DNA of 64,000 bases, taken from Amphibalanus amphitrite (Eukaryota > Arthropoda > Thecostraca > Balanomorpha > Balanidae). Below are positions 11,208-24,200 of this stretch, in pieces. The notes beneath the pieces were generated by a model. That model worked only from the letters and a program-made list of their open reading frames with translations, was not told where the DNA came from and ran no database searches. How positions within the stretch are numbered: position 1 is the first letter of the stretch; each line of letters starts with the position of its first letter. The position numbers were made by a program, and so were the translations under genes. The DNA is taken from the NCBI RefSeq assembly GCF_019059575.1, contig NW_024881781.1:1-64000 (forward strand), written 5' to 3'.

Positions 11208-12272
11208 TTCAACATTGATATCACAATGATCACAATTGCATACTCATGGTGAAGAAATTGCGTAATGCCTCTAGAATCTCATGGTCGGTCAGATCACATG
11301 ATGTCGGCATAAATGAATACTTACAAGCATAAATTTTTGTTGCATTTATCAAATACCGTCATTGATACTTAAATAAAAAGATTTTAAATAAACCAAAATA
11401 TTTGATTTAATTAAAATGCCTTAAAAGCTGTTAGAAATTTTCTCAAATTCCCAAAGTCACGTGGTTTTAACACACTAACCTAACCTATCTACTGAACTGC
11501 GCCACAATATGAACAATGCATGTATTGTTTTTATTTTGAGAAAAGTACCGCGCGGTGAGTGTCAGTGTGCGCTGTTCGTGGGTGTGTTTGGCGAGCAAGT
11601 GCAAGTTACAGCGGCAAGGTGGCAGGTGTGTTGTTGGCGTTCTCGCGATTTTTGTGATTAATAATAAACATTGTTTTCTATTCCATTGTATTTATTGTTT
11701 ATGAATTGTTCCCACTTCCCATTCAATTTGTTACATTTGTTGTTGTACTTGTCACTTGTCAGTCCAGTTTAGTTAGGTGGGGTCCGGCCAGTCCAGATTA
11801 TTAAATTAATTTCTTACATCCTCATTTATCATCATTTAATTACATCATCATCCAACCTGTTATGGATACTCAACATTAATTAATTTATTTATTTTTTGTT
11901 TCACCCGACTGCCAAAAGCCACAAAAAGCGAGTATTATGACGGAAACTGGCAGACAGAGACACACCTGCACCCCATTCGCACATTTCATACAATATTGAT
12001 AATATGTTCAATTTTTATACTCTTATTATTCTCACCAAAAATCAAAATAAATGCTCAAAGAAGACACTTGATAGTGTTACATAGGTTCCTAATCACACAA
12101 TTTGCCAGCATTTGCTGTATTTTTAAGGTACTTATTTGCTAAACTTGGCAGTAGGTACTTGTTAATTTACCAAAATATTGTGAACTATAATGAATTTGCT
12201 GTGCTGTAATAAATTGCTGAATTATTTTCAGATAAATTAGAAGTACGCTGAGCAGCAACAAATCAACAGAAG
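11208..12272. promoter_or_regulatory. Divergent LYRM4/CC2D1 promoter region and CC2D1 5' UTR
   Basis: This is the space between two oppositely directed start codons. A splice acceptor (ATTATTTTCAG at 12221-12231) lies 41 bases before the CC2D1 ATG, so CC2D1 should have an upstream non-coding exon. Candidate donors are CGCG|GTGAGT at 11554/11555 and CAAG|GTGGCA at 11618/11619. A TCAGT initiator-like string occurs at 11562-11566. The rest is AT-rich with no frame of note. Assignments are inferred from splice consensus only. Confidence 0.45.
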
Positions 12273-15200
12273 ATGGCTGCAAGGAGAAAACCAAAAGCGG
12301 GAAGAGGAGGACGTGACCTGTCTCAGGTACCTATGTGCTTGGCTGCAGGCTGGGAATCAGTTGAACTTGAAGGAAAGTCTCCCAATGATCTTAGTAGTAC
12401 TGTTGCTCTATCTACCTCTCCCAGTAGCCCTCTATGATCCCATGTCAATGTGAACCCTGCATACCTCGTGTGCATCCTTAGTCTGACCCCCCTTTGGTCT
12501 CTATTTGATGGCTATCCCCTGTCTGTGTGACCCCATATGACCTTTGCATGCTCCCCACAGTACGGTCTGATGTCGGTGGGTGGCGCCGACATGGCCGGCC
12601 TGGCTGACGACGGGGAGCTGGACGTTTCTGACGCCGCGCTGGAAGACGAGCTGGCTCAGCTGCTGTCTGGAGCTGAGATACAGGCACCACGACGACCGAA
12701 ACCCAGTGAGTTTGGCGAGGGAACCAATATAAAGACGTCTCGCCGACCGAAACCCAGTGAGTGACTGGGGTAGCTACGCACAGGATTGTCCGGAGGATTG
12801 TCCGGGGCGGATATATCCGCATCGCGCCGAACAAAACCCAGTGATGAGAAAGGGGCGACGTGCTGGTGCAGCGCCGACCAAATCCCAGTGAGCGAGGCAG
12901 TGCGGGGGGGGGGGAGGGCGACATACTGGCACTTCCCAAATACTGTGGGCCGACATACAGACGCCTCGTCGAACGAAAGCCAGGTGAGTGTGGGAGCGGG
13001 GAGGAGGCAGATACTAGCATACTTCGTTTCTTAGATCGCAAAGCCGCTCTGTCCCAACTACCAATAGTATTGGCATGTTCTGATAGACCCGAGTCGTCCC
13101 TATGCACCTATTCGGGCCATCCACCTATTTTAATCGTGTTCAACCTCTAACTTCTCGATTGTCACCCTCCCAGATAGACAATTGGGGCTTTAGGGCATAG
13201 TTGGCACGCCCTAATGCCCCGATAAACAACAACGTAAGACTAAACAAAGCCGGCGATACGGTGGGCGCTGTCGTTATTCTCCATTCTAGTCGCATTCAGC
13301 GGTACTCAGAGCGATCAACCGTCAATTGAGGGCAGCATGCACGCATTGGACCAGCTCCTACCCAGCTGGTCGCTTTATGCACTTTTCTCCCGCCAGAGTC
13401 CTTGTTTATTGTTGTGTGAGGCTCATGTGCAGTGTAAGAACATGCATTTGCAAGGCGGGGAGACTGGCTGCGACGGAAGAACAATGCAGCTTTTGTATTG
13501 GTTTGACCTGTCTCTGCTCTTCCTACTAAGTGCATATTTCTTATCGGTGTTTCTCAGAATGCGTATTGCGTATAACTGGTAGTTTAATTTTCTTGATAGG
13601 TAATTAATGTTATCGATGGTACGGGCGTTAGTTATTACATAGTCTTGTTGCGTCATGTTACCGGCCTACTCTCTCATCAAATCTCTCCTTTTTCTCTTTT
13701 ATTTCACCCCTGCCTTATTCGCCCTTTAGCTCTCTCCACCGTTTACCGTCGTTTACCGCCGTTTGCCGTCATTTACCGTCGTTACTTACAGTAATTCAGG
13801 ATGCAGCTGTCCTTCACCCCGATATTTCCCCTCCGCAGAGACTGCTGTGCCGGCGGACCAGCTGGCCGCAATGACGGCAGCCTGTATGAAGGACGACGAC
13901 GAGATCTCGGACGTGGACGAAAACGACCCTGATCTGCTGGTGAGGGCCGGGACGGGATAGAGGGCGAGAGGGAGCGAGAGCATGGGACGGGATAGGTAGA
14001 TTACAGAGTTTGCTGATGGATGTGATAAGAGGTTTGAATGACCCTTATCTTGGGCTAATAAAGATATGAAGGGGAGGAAGGAGTGAAAAACTGTTGACAT
14101 CAGTGATAAGAGGCGTCAGTCTGAAGGGGACTAGTTATCAATATTTTAACATGGTCTCTGTCCGTCAGTGCTGCTCGAAGATTTAAGTAATTAGTTGCAG
14201 TGTACTGGTGGAGCGTTTTATCAATGATGTTCGATTATGTGTGGTAATGAGTTTATAACTCAAAGTAGGGTAGAGAAAAGTCTTCTCCATTTAGCCGGGA
14301 AACAGGACTAATCAACATTCCGTATTCTGTCCCAATCACCTTGGTCTCTGTATTAGCTCTTCTTGACACTCGACACTGACCGCCACGACTGTCCTGTTTC
14401 ACCTCAGGCGGAGCTGATGGCCGTGTCCGGTGACGACGCTGCCCCGGCGCCCTCTCCCGTCACCTCCCCGGCCAGGGCGGCCCCGCCTCCGCCGGTACCG
14501 AAACGCGCCGCACCGCCCGCTCCGGGCCCCGCCCCAGCCGCCGCCCCGGCTCCGGCTCCGGCCGCCGCTCCGGCTCCGGCGAGCGACATGGCCACTCTGC
14601 TGCTGGAGCGGCTGGAGATGTACCGAGTGGCAGAGGCAAATGCCAAGGAGGCCGGGCAGACCAGTCGCGCTCGACGGTGGGTCAGGGTTAAAGGAACTGT
14701 AGTGGGCGGGAGTGTGGGGGCTGTAAAATCGAGCAGACCAGTTGGACGGGGCGCTGGGCTGAAGAAAAGGGAGATCAATAGACACTGCTAGGGATGCCTT
14801 ATGAATCGTGAAGATGGTCTTTTTTGTGCTTAAGCAACAGTAGATCATTCTGCTGATACCATTTTGCAGTAAACGCTTACTCAAGTATCAAGCGTTTGCC
14901 CAGCACGGGGATTAGAGACCGAGGGCGTGCGTAACACCCCGTCCTCCCAGCAAGTCGATTTGGCGTAAAGCCACGGAAGCGCCCATTTTCAACGTTGTAG
15001 GTGACCAGACGGTTGGCTACTGTTAGTCCCGGAACAAATGACGTCCCCGCAATATCAACAACGTCTAATGGCGAGACCCGCAATCCAAACAATCGTAATC
15101 CGCCGACGCGTGAAAGTATCATATATTGTGTACCAGCCTATCATTTATGATTGGTGTATTCTGTCAGAAAACGACACTGCATTATTTTCTTTTATTGCCG

Positions 15201-18200
15201 GCATATCGTAACCAAAAATATATCATCTAATACTGTACAATTCTACCTATCCCCATGCAACACATTGAGCCTCGCCAAAGAATACACCGGATGGATTTCC
15301 ATCTGGATGACGACTGGTGATTAAATATGTGATTGTGTAGGCAGACGAGGCGTGATGTGTCGTCGTTTTGCTCTTATATGACGTGATAAGCAGTATGTAG
15401 GACTTTAGAGTAACCGATCTCTGTGAACGTCTCAGGTTCGGGCGCGGTCTGAAGACCCTGGAGGACCTGCTGAAGAGGGCCCGGGCCGGTCGGGCTATCG
15501 ATGAGGAGGACATTCCGCCGCCGGTGTACACGGCCGCCGCCCACAGCACTCCCGCCGCAACCGCCCCCGCCCAAAGCCCGCCGGCCGCCCCCGCTGGGGA
15601 GCAGGCCGACGCGCCGCCGCCCGCCGAAAACGGTAAGTGTGTGTGTGATGGAACGCGATTGTACGTAATGTGCGATGGTAGGCAATGCGAGGTTGCGCAA
15701 TTTGAGATATTAAGTGCAGTTGGATGTCTACACGTTGGTAAGCTTGTAGTGATAGCGATAGCTGATCCCGTGGAACCGTGTCTTTTTTTTGCATGTAACA
15801 TGCTATTGTTAAGTTGTCAAGCACATACGAGAAATTCTCGGTGTTTGTGATAAGAATAAGATGACAGACTTCCGTTTCAACTATGATTTTCATCCAGGAT
15901 CTCTTTAATCCGTTAGGCATCAGTATTTGATGAAGTTTTTAAAAAGTTGGTGCTGTTTGAAGTTCACTTTGATAGATTTAATTAGAATTCACTTCTTTGA
16001 AGCTATTCTTTTGACTCTGCAGCTGCTGTTGTTTCTGTGCTAAAGCTCCTGGCGACAGGATATTTGCTTGTTGAAGTTTGTTTTTGCAATCCTTTTTTCT
16101 CAAATTTATGCATTTTTTAAATAGCTGGAGCGCTCGAATGCATGCATTTAACAATATAAAAACTAGGAACTAAGTAGTGCTTTCACATATTCTTTTACTT
16201 AGAGCAGTATTTTTTATGGATAAGTTATTAGTGATATTTTTCATTAGCACTACTACTAACCTTCGATCAGCACTTAAGATCACTTCATTTTTATTCTCTC
16301 CCCACTCGATCCCCTACCTTTGGCCTCATCGGACTAAGTCACATCTCCAACCACACCTGACTTTTCCCTCCCGGCAGCTCCATCGCCGTCCAAGGCGCCG
16401 CGGCCGGACGAACCGGCGCCGTCGCCCTCCGTCCACCCCCGTCTGGGAGAGGTGCAGGACAGGATGGGTCAGTACAAGCACGCCGCCGTGCTGGCCAAAA
16501 AGGCAGGGGACAAGGAGACAGCCCTGCAGTACGTCCGGGTAGTCAAGGTACGTCAGTAGCTTCTGTTGTTGTGTCAGTGCGCAGTTGGGCGTCGCCAGCT
16601 TAGTGCGAATGTTATCGCGAAAATTCTTTAAAAGTTACTTTATATGCGACCAAAAATATTTGATTTTATTGGCGGCTCTTGACACTTTGTTTTGTAGACA
16701 TTAGCATGTTAACGGTTGTTTAAGTACCCTTAAAGTTGAGATATGTGTTTCATATCATTTTCGCCGCTTTTTTCGTGAAATAACATATTTCACCGCATTT
16801 TATAAAATCGAAGCCATCAATTGTGATTGCCGCTCACTTGCAACAACGATCCCGACAATCCAGTGAGGTACGAACTTACTTTCAAGCAGTCTATCGGGCT
16901 GTCTGTCTCAGTTTCATAACCCTTCTCCCTGTTCTTGCAGGCATTTGAGCAGGTGATAGCAGCCATGGAGGCGGGCGAAACTGTCGACCTGAGCGACATG
17001 CCCCCTCCGCCACCGTCCGCCGCCCCCGCTGCTGCTGAAGGCTCGTCTTCGTCCGGAGGGCGCCCGCCGCTGCGGCGACGCTCCACCCGCGGCGGAATTC
17101 CGCTGGACGAGCCGTTGGTGGTGCCTGAGGGTGGTCCTCCGCCGGCCGACCCGTCGCTCTATAATGCACCGCCGCCACCGGCTACAGTGCTGGATGCACT
17201 GCAGCAGAGATTGGAGAGGTACAAGGTAGGTACGGAATACGAATACGGTGAGGGAGTGGAACAGAGATATTGGCATGAAGGTGATATCCGAATCGTTTGT
17301 AGATGTATGAGTCGGTTGACGGCTGCTGCTTATTTGCACTGGAATATTGACGGCTGTTGCTTATTTGTTCTGAAATTTTGGCGTCGTTGGCTATTTTCAC
17401 GACTTTGCTGATAAAATCGTGGTCTGTTCGTCACCAAAGCTGTATAACTCGTTCAGGTTCCACTGTTTCCCTAGACTGATGTACGTCTGCTTTGTGGAGC
17501 ATTTGAGACACGTTACATTGCACGTAGCGCCCTAGCTGTTAACAGTTTGGTTTTCGCTACGGTCTGTTCTTTGACCTCGACCTGCTGAACTAAGCTAGAC
17601 TAATGACACGATTCTAGACTGTGTCCCTCCCTCCCTCGCGTCAAATAGGACTGACCCTTCAGTTTCCCTCGCTCCGCAGCAAGAGGAGACTGAGGCGAAG
17701 GAGTCGGGCAGTGGCAGTAAGGCGCGTCGTTACGGCCGCATCTGCAAACAATATACGGACGCCATCCGACGGCACCAGGCTGGCAAACCAGTGGCCTTCG
17801 ACGAGCTACCCACCCCTCCCGGTGAGCGCACGAGCGACCCAGTCAGAGCCACGTGTTGATACTACAATCTGGAAGCGATGAAAGTTTGGTCTCATAACAT
17901 TCAGCCTTTCTTATGGTGTTGGCGTCATTGTCTCTGCTTAACTTACGATCGTTGTTCCGTTACATTAAGACAGTTGTCAAATCGAGTTGTCGAATCAATA
18001 AACTGGTTGCTGAAATCGCCTCATCACAAAACAAACCTCATGAGCCAGTCGCCTTTGGGCCACCGAATGCTGATGACATCCGATTTCTCCGGCAGGATTC
18101 GGGCCGATTCCAACCGAGGGTGCCGGTGCTGCCTCCCCTGTCCCTGCTGCGCCCCCCGCCCCCGCAGCAGCAGCAGCAGCGGCAGCAGCAGAGAAACCCA

Positions 18201-21200
18201 GCCCAGCCGGCGCCAAGCCAGGCGTCACCCGGCAAAAGTGTGAGTGCCGCTGTCGAAGTGTCCCTGTCTTGTGTATTGGTGGGGCCTAGGGAAAGATGGA
18301 AGTGCCCTGTGCTGTAAATATGAGGACTGCCCTAATAGCCAACTGTGACTTAATTTCCACAATTTTACTCGGTTATTGATAATGGGTTGGGCTCGACTAA
18401 AAAAAAAAAAATTGCCGACTCGACTCATCATTCAACATCAGAAAGCCCTGACTCAACTCTGACTCAAACAAGGAGCTGATTTTTTCCCTTGACTCGACTC
18501 ATGACTCAAGCGGCTCAATGAAAATATGAGTCGACTCAAACTTGACTCAAATTTTTTGTTGAGTCAAGTGAGTTGACTCAAAATTGACTCAGACAAAAAA
18601 GCTGTTGAGCGGGGGTGTGGGGTGTGAAAAAGTCCGGCAGCAGGGCCAGGGCGAAGTTATCAAGCGGGGGGGGGGGGGGGGGCGGGGGAATGAAAAGCTT
18701 GTTTCTGGAAAGTTGAGTCAGCTGACTCATGTTCCTAAATGTTTGACTCAACTCAATGTCAAAAGTTATTTTACTGACTCAACTCTGACTCAACTCAACG
18801 CCTTAATATTTTTGTCCGACTCAACTCTGACTCAACTCAACAGCTCAACAATTTATCCGACTCGACTCAAATCTGACTCATTTGAGTCAGAGTTGAGTCA
18901 AATTTCTGACTCGACTCATGAGTCAAGCACAACCCGCCGCCCTGTCCTCATATCAACATGTTTTTTTTTTTGCCGTCAACTGCCCTGAAAAGTTTTCATT
19001 TTTTATTTTTGATGAATACGAAGCTCGTAGATCGCCGTGATTGGTGCCGAATGCCGATACTTTGGTCTCTAATGCACACCAATTATCTTTATTATATTTT
19101 TAATGCTCTAGCGATGCCATCTGTCGCAGATAGCCGTCTCTTCGCTGCTGCCTATGTCTGTACTCGTACTCTGTATCCGCACCAATAATCAACATCGCTC
19201 GAGACCTTAGCTCAACGTCCGCCTTCAACCCATCCTCAGCCATTGGCCAGCAGACGCGCCAGCAGAAGCAGCGTGCCTTCCTCGACCACCGCCGTAAGCT
19301 GTTCCTCCAGGCGGCGCTCCAGGCCAAGAAAGACGGTGACAAGGCGGCCGCGCTCGAGTACCTCCGCTCGGCAAAGGGCTTCGAGCCGCTACTAGAGGCC
19401 ACAGAGAATGGCCTACCCGTTAACATGGATACGGTGAGGATGCCGTGGGAAGGGACAAGGCTGGTAGATCGGTGAACTTCGACGGAGTGGGTGGAATGGG
19501 TGGAACGATGGACTGAAAGTGATGGGGTGACGGGTCAGGAGTAGAACTGATAGCTGAAGATCGCTGCGCCCTCTGCCCCTGTTAGACTCTGTTTTCCTTT
19601 TTATACGAGGATGAAATGGGAATATGAAACGGTGATTTGATATACCCACCAAGGGGGAGGGGGTCCAGGGAGAGAGGGAGAGCACAAATCCATTATCCAT
19701 TGAAATAGAATTTATCTTTACAGTTAATTTTGCCTCCCTTCGATACATTACGTCACCTTCTACTCGAAATGTGCTGATGCGTAGTGGCAGCACACAGCCG
19801 CCCAACCTAAGCCCGCCCTCTGACCGCCCGTCCTCCGTCGTGCAGCTGCCGATCCCGCCCCAGGAGCGGGCCAAGGCGACCACGGCCGACTTCGAGGTGG
19901 TGTCTCGCGAAGAGGCGATGGACGCTTCGGCCACCGGCGACGACGCCGAGCTGGCCGAGCTGTTCCAGAAACTGGAGGCCGACCTAGTGCGACAAGCCAC
20001 GGTGAGAGCCGAGAGGTCTAGGTTAGGTGAGAGGGTGGGTTCACGGAAAAAATAGGGAAAAATAGGGAGAGATGGGTAGGTGACGATGAGAGGAGCAAAG
20101 TCACGGTTAGCGGAGTGGGTTTTTCTAGAGTGATGTTACGTTTAGAGGTTTTACTTTGTCGAACATCCGCTCTTGCCGACTTTGCTGAGCCGGCCGCTAC
20201 CCGCGCCCTCTGGCTTCGTGTCTAGTGCTGACTATATTCTCTGTCTGCACGTCTGTCTGATGCTAACTGTCTGATCCTTCCTTTCTCGCCTGCTCAGGTG
20301 TGTCAGACCAACCGCGACCACTACCAGAGCCTGGGCGAGGTGGCCGAGGCCAACAAGTTCGACCGGCTGGCGCAGAACTGTCTGAAGGATCTGGATGCCC
20401 TGCGGCACGCCTACCGACGCGGTGACTTCGTGCCCAAGTTCCACTACGAGACCCGCGAGTTCCAGATCGTCAAGTGAGCCAGTTGGGACGGGATGATGGA
20501 AATTTTATGGAGATGAGGAGTTTTAGTTGGGACTTGTGACGATTTTGTTTTCATGGTACTGTGAAATGTTTTACTGCTTCATTCCGGTGTGAGAGCTCTG
20601 TCCCGACTCTGCGGAGTGTCATTCTAATTCTCGGTTTATGAAAGTCCTTGGAAAGTTTAATGAAAGTCCTCGTCCATTAAAGAGATGTTGTCCCTACGGG
20701 ATCCCTATCCCAGTGTGGGAGTCTCACCCCCGATTAGGAAGGGTCAGCCCAGGTCCAGATGTAGATAGGCAGTCCTTCCGGTCATGGCTGGCGTGTTAAT
20801 ACGTCCAGACTCGCTCGGCTGCGAGCCGGTACGACGCCGGCCTCTGCGTGTTTATAGTGTCACTGGGAACTCTGGGCGTCAATCGCCTCACGCCACAGAC
20901 GCGAGCCCCCGGCACGCCCCACACCTCAGTCTGTGCCGTTTCTGGTCGTGTGATCGGTCTGGACAGACACGCCCCCACCCGGCCAGAGCGGGGCTCCACC
21001 CGTGCCCCTCCAGCGACAGACAGCCTCCTCGGCCCACAATTACAGGGCCATGTGAGCAGACGCCACGTGCTCACTGACGAACCCTGACCTTTACGGACAC
21101 TTGTACGGGCATCCGGTGGCCGAGTGACAGCTATGACGGGCGAGGGGAAGGTTTGCGTAAAATTCAACGCCGCTTCGTTTTTTTATGGGCATTTTTTGTG

Positions 21201-24200
21201 GTCCTCACACATTTTCTGTTTACGATTTGGCGGATAAAGAAAAGAAAAAAAGAGAATGAATGAAGCGTGTTATGACGTTTGTGTCCGTAAACGTTATTAA
21301 TTAGTTAGTTAATTGATTTATGTAGTTTTGTGTGACTTGCTGCCATGATTCCTACGGGCTGTTAGCCTCATTAGTGTCGGCTGTCCGGTGTGGTGTATGT
21401 TTTTACATCAGTGTTTTTTTGTCGTCAGTTTGCTTTTCGCCGATGTCCGTTTCATCATCTGTCGTTAACCGGTCTCAGTAATTCTTCAGACCGGGCCACT
21501 GACCATATTGTGTTACCAGTGCCTTCGCTGGCGATGTCCGGGTCTGTACTCGTTACCAGATAACCCGTATTAACCTGACGAACTCATTGATTCAATTTGC
21601 TCTCATTCCGTGTGTCTCCCCCAGGGCTTGTACGGACCTCAACAGTAACGACCTGGAGCTGACCATCGTACGGGGGGTCAACTACAACGTCTCCAATCCC
21701 AAGGACGTCGACACCTACGTCAAGTGGGAGTTCCCCTGGCCGCAGGTCAGTCGACGGTGATGCCTCCAGTTGATAGTGATATCTTCTGACCTAGGGTCAG
21801 GTCATTCAGTGGGGAGTTCTGGCAATAGTTCGGTGGGGAATTACCCTGGCCACAGGTCAGTCGGTGGCTTGTTACCTTTGCCTCAGTTCAGTCAGATTTG
21901 TATTGGCTCCAGCTGGGGTCAGTCTGTAGGGGAGTTCCCCGTATCCTTGGTCAATCAACAACAGTTTCCCTGGTCTCAGACAGCAGCTAGAGATTCTCTG
22001 ACCTCCATCAGGTCAAACGTTGGGGAAGTCCTCTGGCCCAATGTCTGTAGTTCTCCCGACCCTAGGTCGGTCATTAGGCACCACCGGCACCAGTCTCCCT
22101 GACCTACACCACTCCATCGTACCCACCTACACTATACCGTCACCAACCCCCTCTCTTCCGCCTGGCTCCACCATCCGCCGCTTCTCCAACTGGTTACATA
22201 AGCGATCGTGACGTCACCGCCGCCCGTTTTGGCGTAATTGACGGTTCTGCCGCCGCCGGCTGCCGTCTGGCGTCGCTGCTATGTCTGGCAGACTGGTCGG
22301 CAGCAGGAGTAGTTTTCCACTGAGGGTCACGCGTCCCCAGCGGAGAGTGTCAACGTGAGCAGCTGTCACGCCGTAAACACGGGCCCGGGGGCAGCACGTA
22401 ATAGTGGGGAAGTCATGGTCAGAGGTCCGGAGGCATAAACAGTTTGCTAATTCTGATGTTAAATGGAATGTGTCGTGCCTTATTTACAATCGGAGGCGTC
22501 CCTTTATCCTTGATGTTGAACGCATGATTATGACGTGCTGTGGAGGGAATGGTGTGACTACGACACATTCCTGTTTTCAACTGCAAGGTGATTTAGGTGG
22601 TAGTGCAAGCTGTGTTTGAGTTTTTTTCTTCTTAGATTTTGAAGGTTAATTATTCGAACCCCTTCAAAGCAAAATTGGCAATGTCAAGCCCTTCCCCGGG
22701 ATCAGTTCGCCCATTTTCTGAGACATTGCTTCATTATCTCTGCGCTATCCAGTCGAGATCCCGTGACATTCCAATGATACCTACTTAGTCTTAGTTCAGT
22801 GTGTGGTTCTCTTAGAGACCCGGATCAACGAACCCGTTGAGTGTCTGCCGAAGTGATGATGCATGAGTGTATCGCTCAAGGCTAGCCTTAGATACTGGCA
22901 GGATGACTTGGGCAAAAAACATGACTAGTCGGGCTTAGAGAGACACAGTCAAGGCTGTGGAACGTCACGGTGAAAGTTTGTGGTTTTCTGATGGCGACGA
23001 AAAACTACGAAGCTACATTCTTAGTCTCATTCTAGATTATGCTCTCAGTTCATGATGCTCATATTAACCCTAGAACGCCTAGGGGGGGTTGTATCAACCC
23101 CCCCCCCCCTGAGGTTTTTTCGAAGTGCACGCTAAACGGCTTGTCGTAGCGGGCTGAAATTTTCAATACTCTCTGGGGCAACCTTTGCGCATCTTTTGCC
23201 GAAAAAAAAATTGATCGGGTCATGTCAGGTCACGGAGTTATGACGTCATAAGAGGTACAGCCTCCGGCCGGATTTTCACAAACTGAGTGCCAACGCCCGA
23301 GGTTTCCTGCCGGTGGTACGGACATCGGTTGATGGATCGTGATGAAACTTCCCATGCATGTTGGGGCAAGTATTGGCTATCATATGGTATAAGAAATTTG
23401 ACCGGGTCAGGTCAGGTCACGGAGCTATGACGTCACAAGAGGAACAGCGTCCGGTACTATTTTTGAAAAGCGCCCGAACCACTATTTTGCTAATTCTTGT
23501 CACCTCAATGGGAATATGCAGCAATATTAGCTTCTATAGGGAGCAAATGGACCTCCCAAATCCAAAAATACAATCAGATTTCAAAAATTTAAATTTTGAT
23601 TTTTCGAATTTCTGCCGCCGACTGTGACCTTGCCGACTTCCGGCGCTCCCAACGCGCCATTTTTAGAGCTAGGGAAACGAAATACATACCAAACGATAGA
23701 GAATTGATCAAGGAACACGATAGTGAAGGTTTCAAGTCGATATCTCCCACCGTTTTGCCGCAATCGCCGCCGAAAGTTGAAAAAAGTCTATTTTTCCGAA
23801 AATTTGACCTTTGACCGGTCAAAAGTAGGTCAAATGTTGACCTAGGACCAAAAAATATACCACCAATCGCGAGATCTCGTTGAGAGCAATCCGTTGGTTT
23901 TTTCCGCTAAGCTCTACGACCTTCCGTTTCGAAACGCCAGGGGGGGGTCGTAACAACCCCCCCCTGGTCGTTCGTGTTATGAGAAATGGCCTGGTCGTGC
24001 GAGGGTTAAAACGGTCTCTTTGAAAGCAGCGTTTGGGGACCTCCTTTACCGTGAGTCTGATGAGTTATTATATAACTGATGGTTCTCGAACGTTACGGGT
24101 TGGATGTAACGGATCAGTCTGGTTAGGCGGCACTTATTCAATGTAAAACATGCTGCAAGTTCGGCTAGTTTTCAGCATCAGTGGATTGGATTTGAGTCTT

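Noticed and set aside
18373..18932. Dozens of TGACTCA words that look like AP-1 sites
   Set aside because: They are the unit of a minisatellite, so the count reflects repeat expansion rather than a regulatory cluster.
22640..22680. TTCGAACCCC as a possible tRNA T-loop
   Set aside because: No A-box, acceptor stem pairing or cloverleaf could be built around it on either strand.
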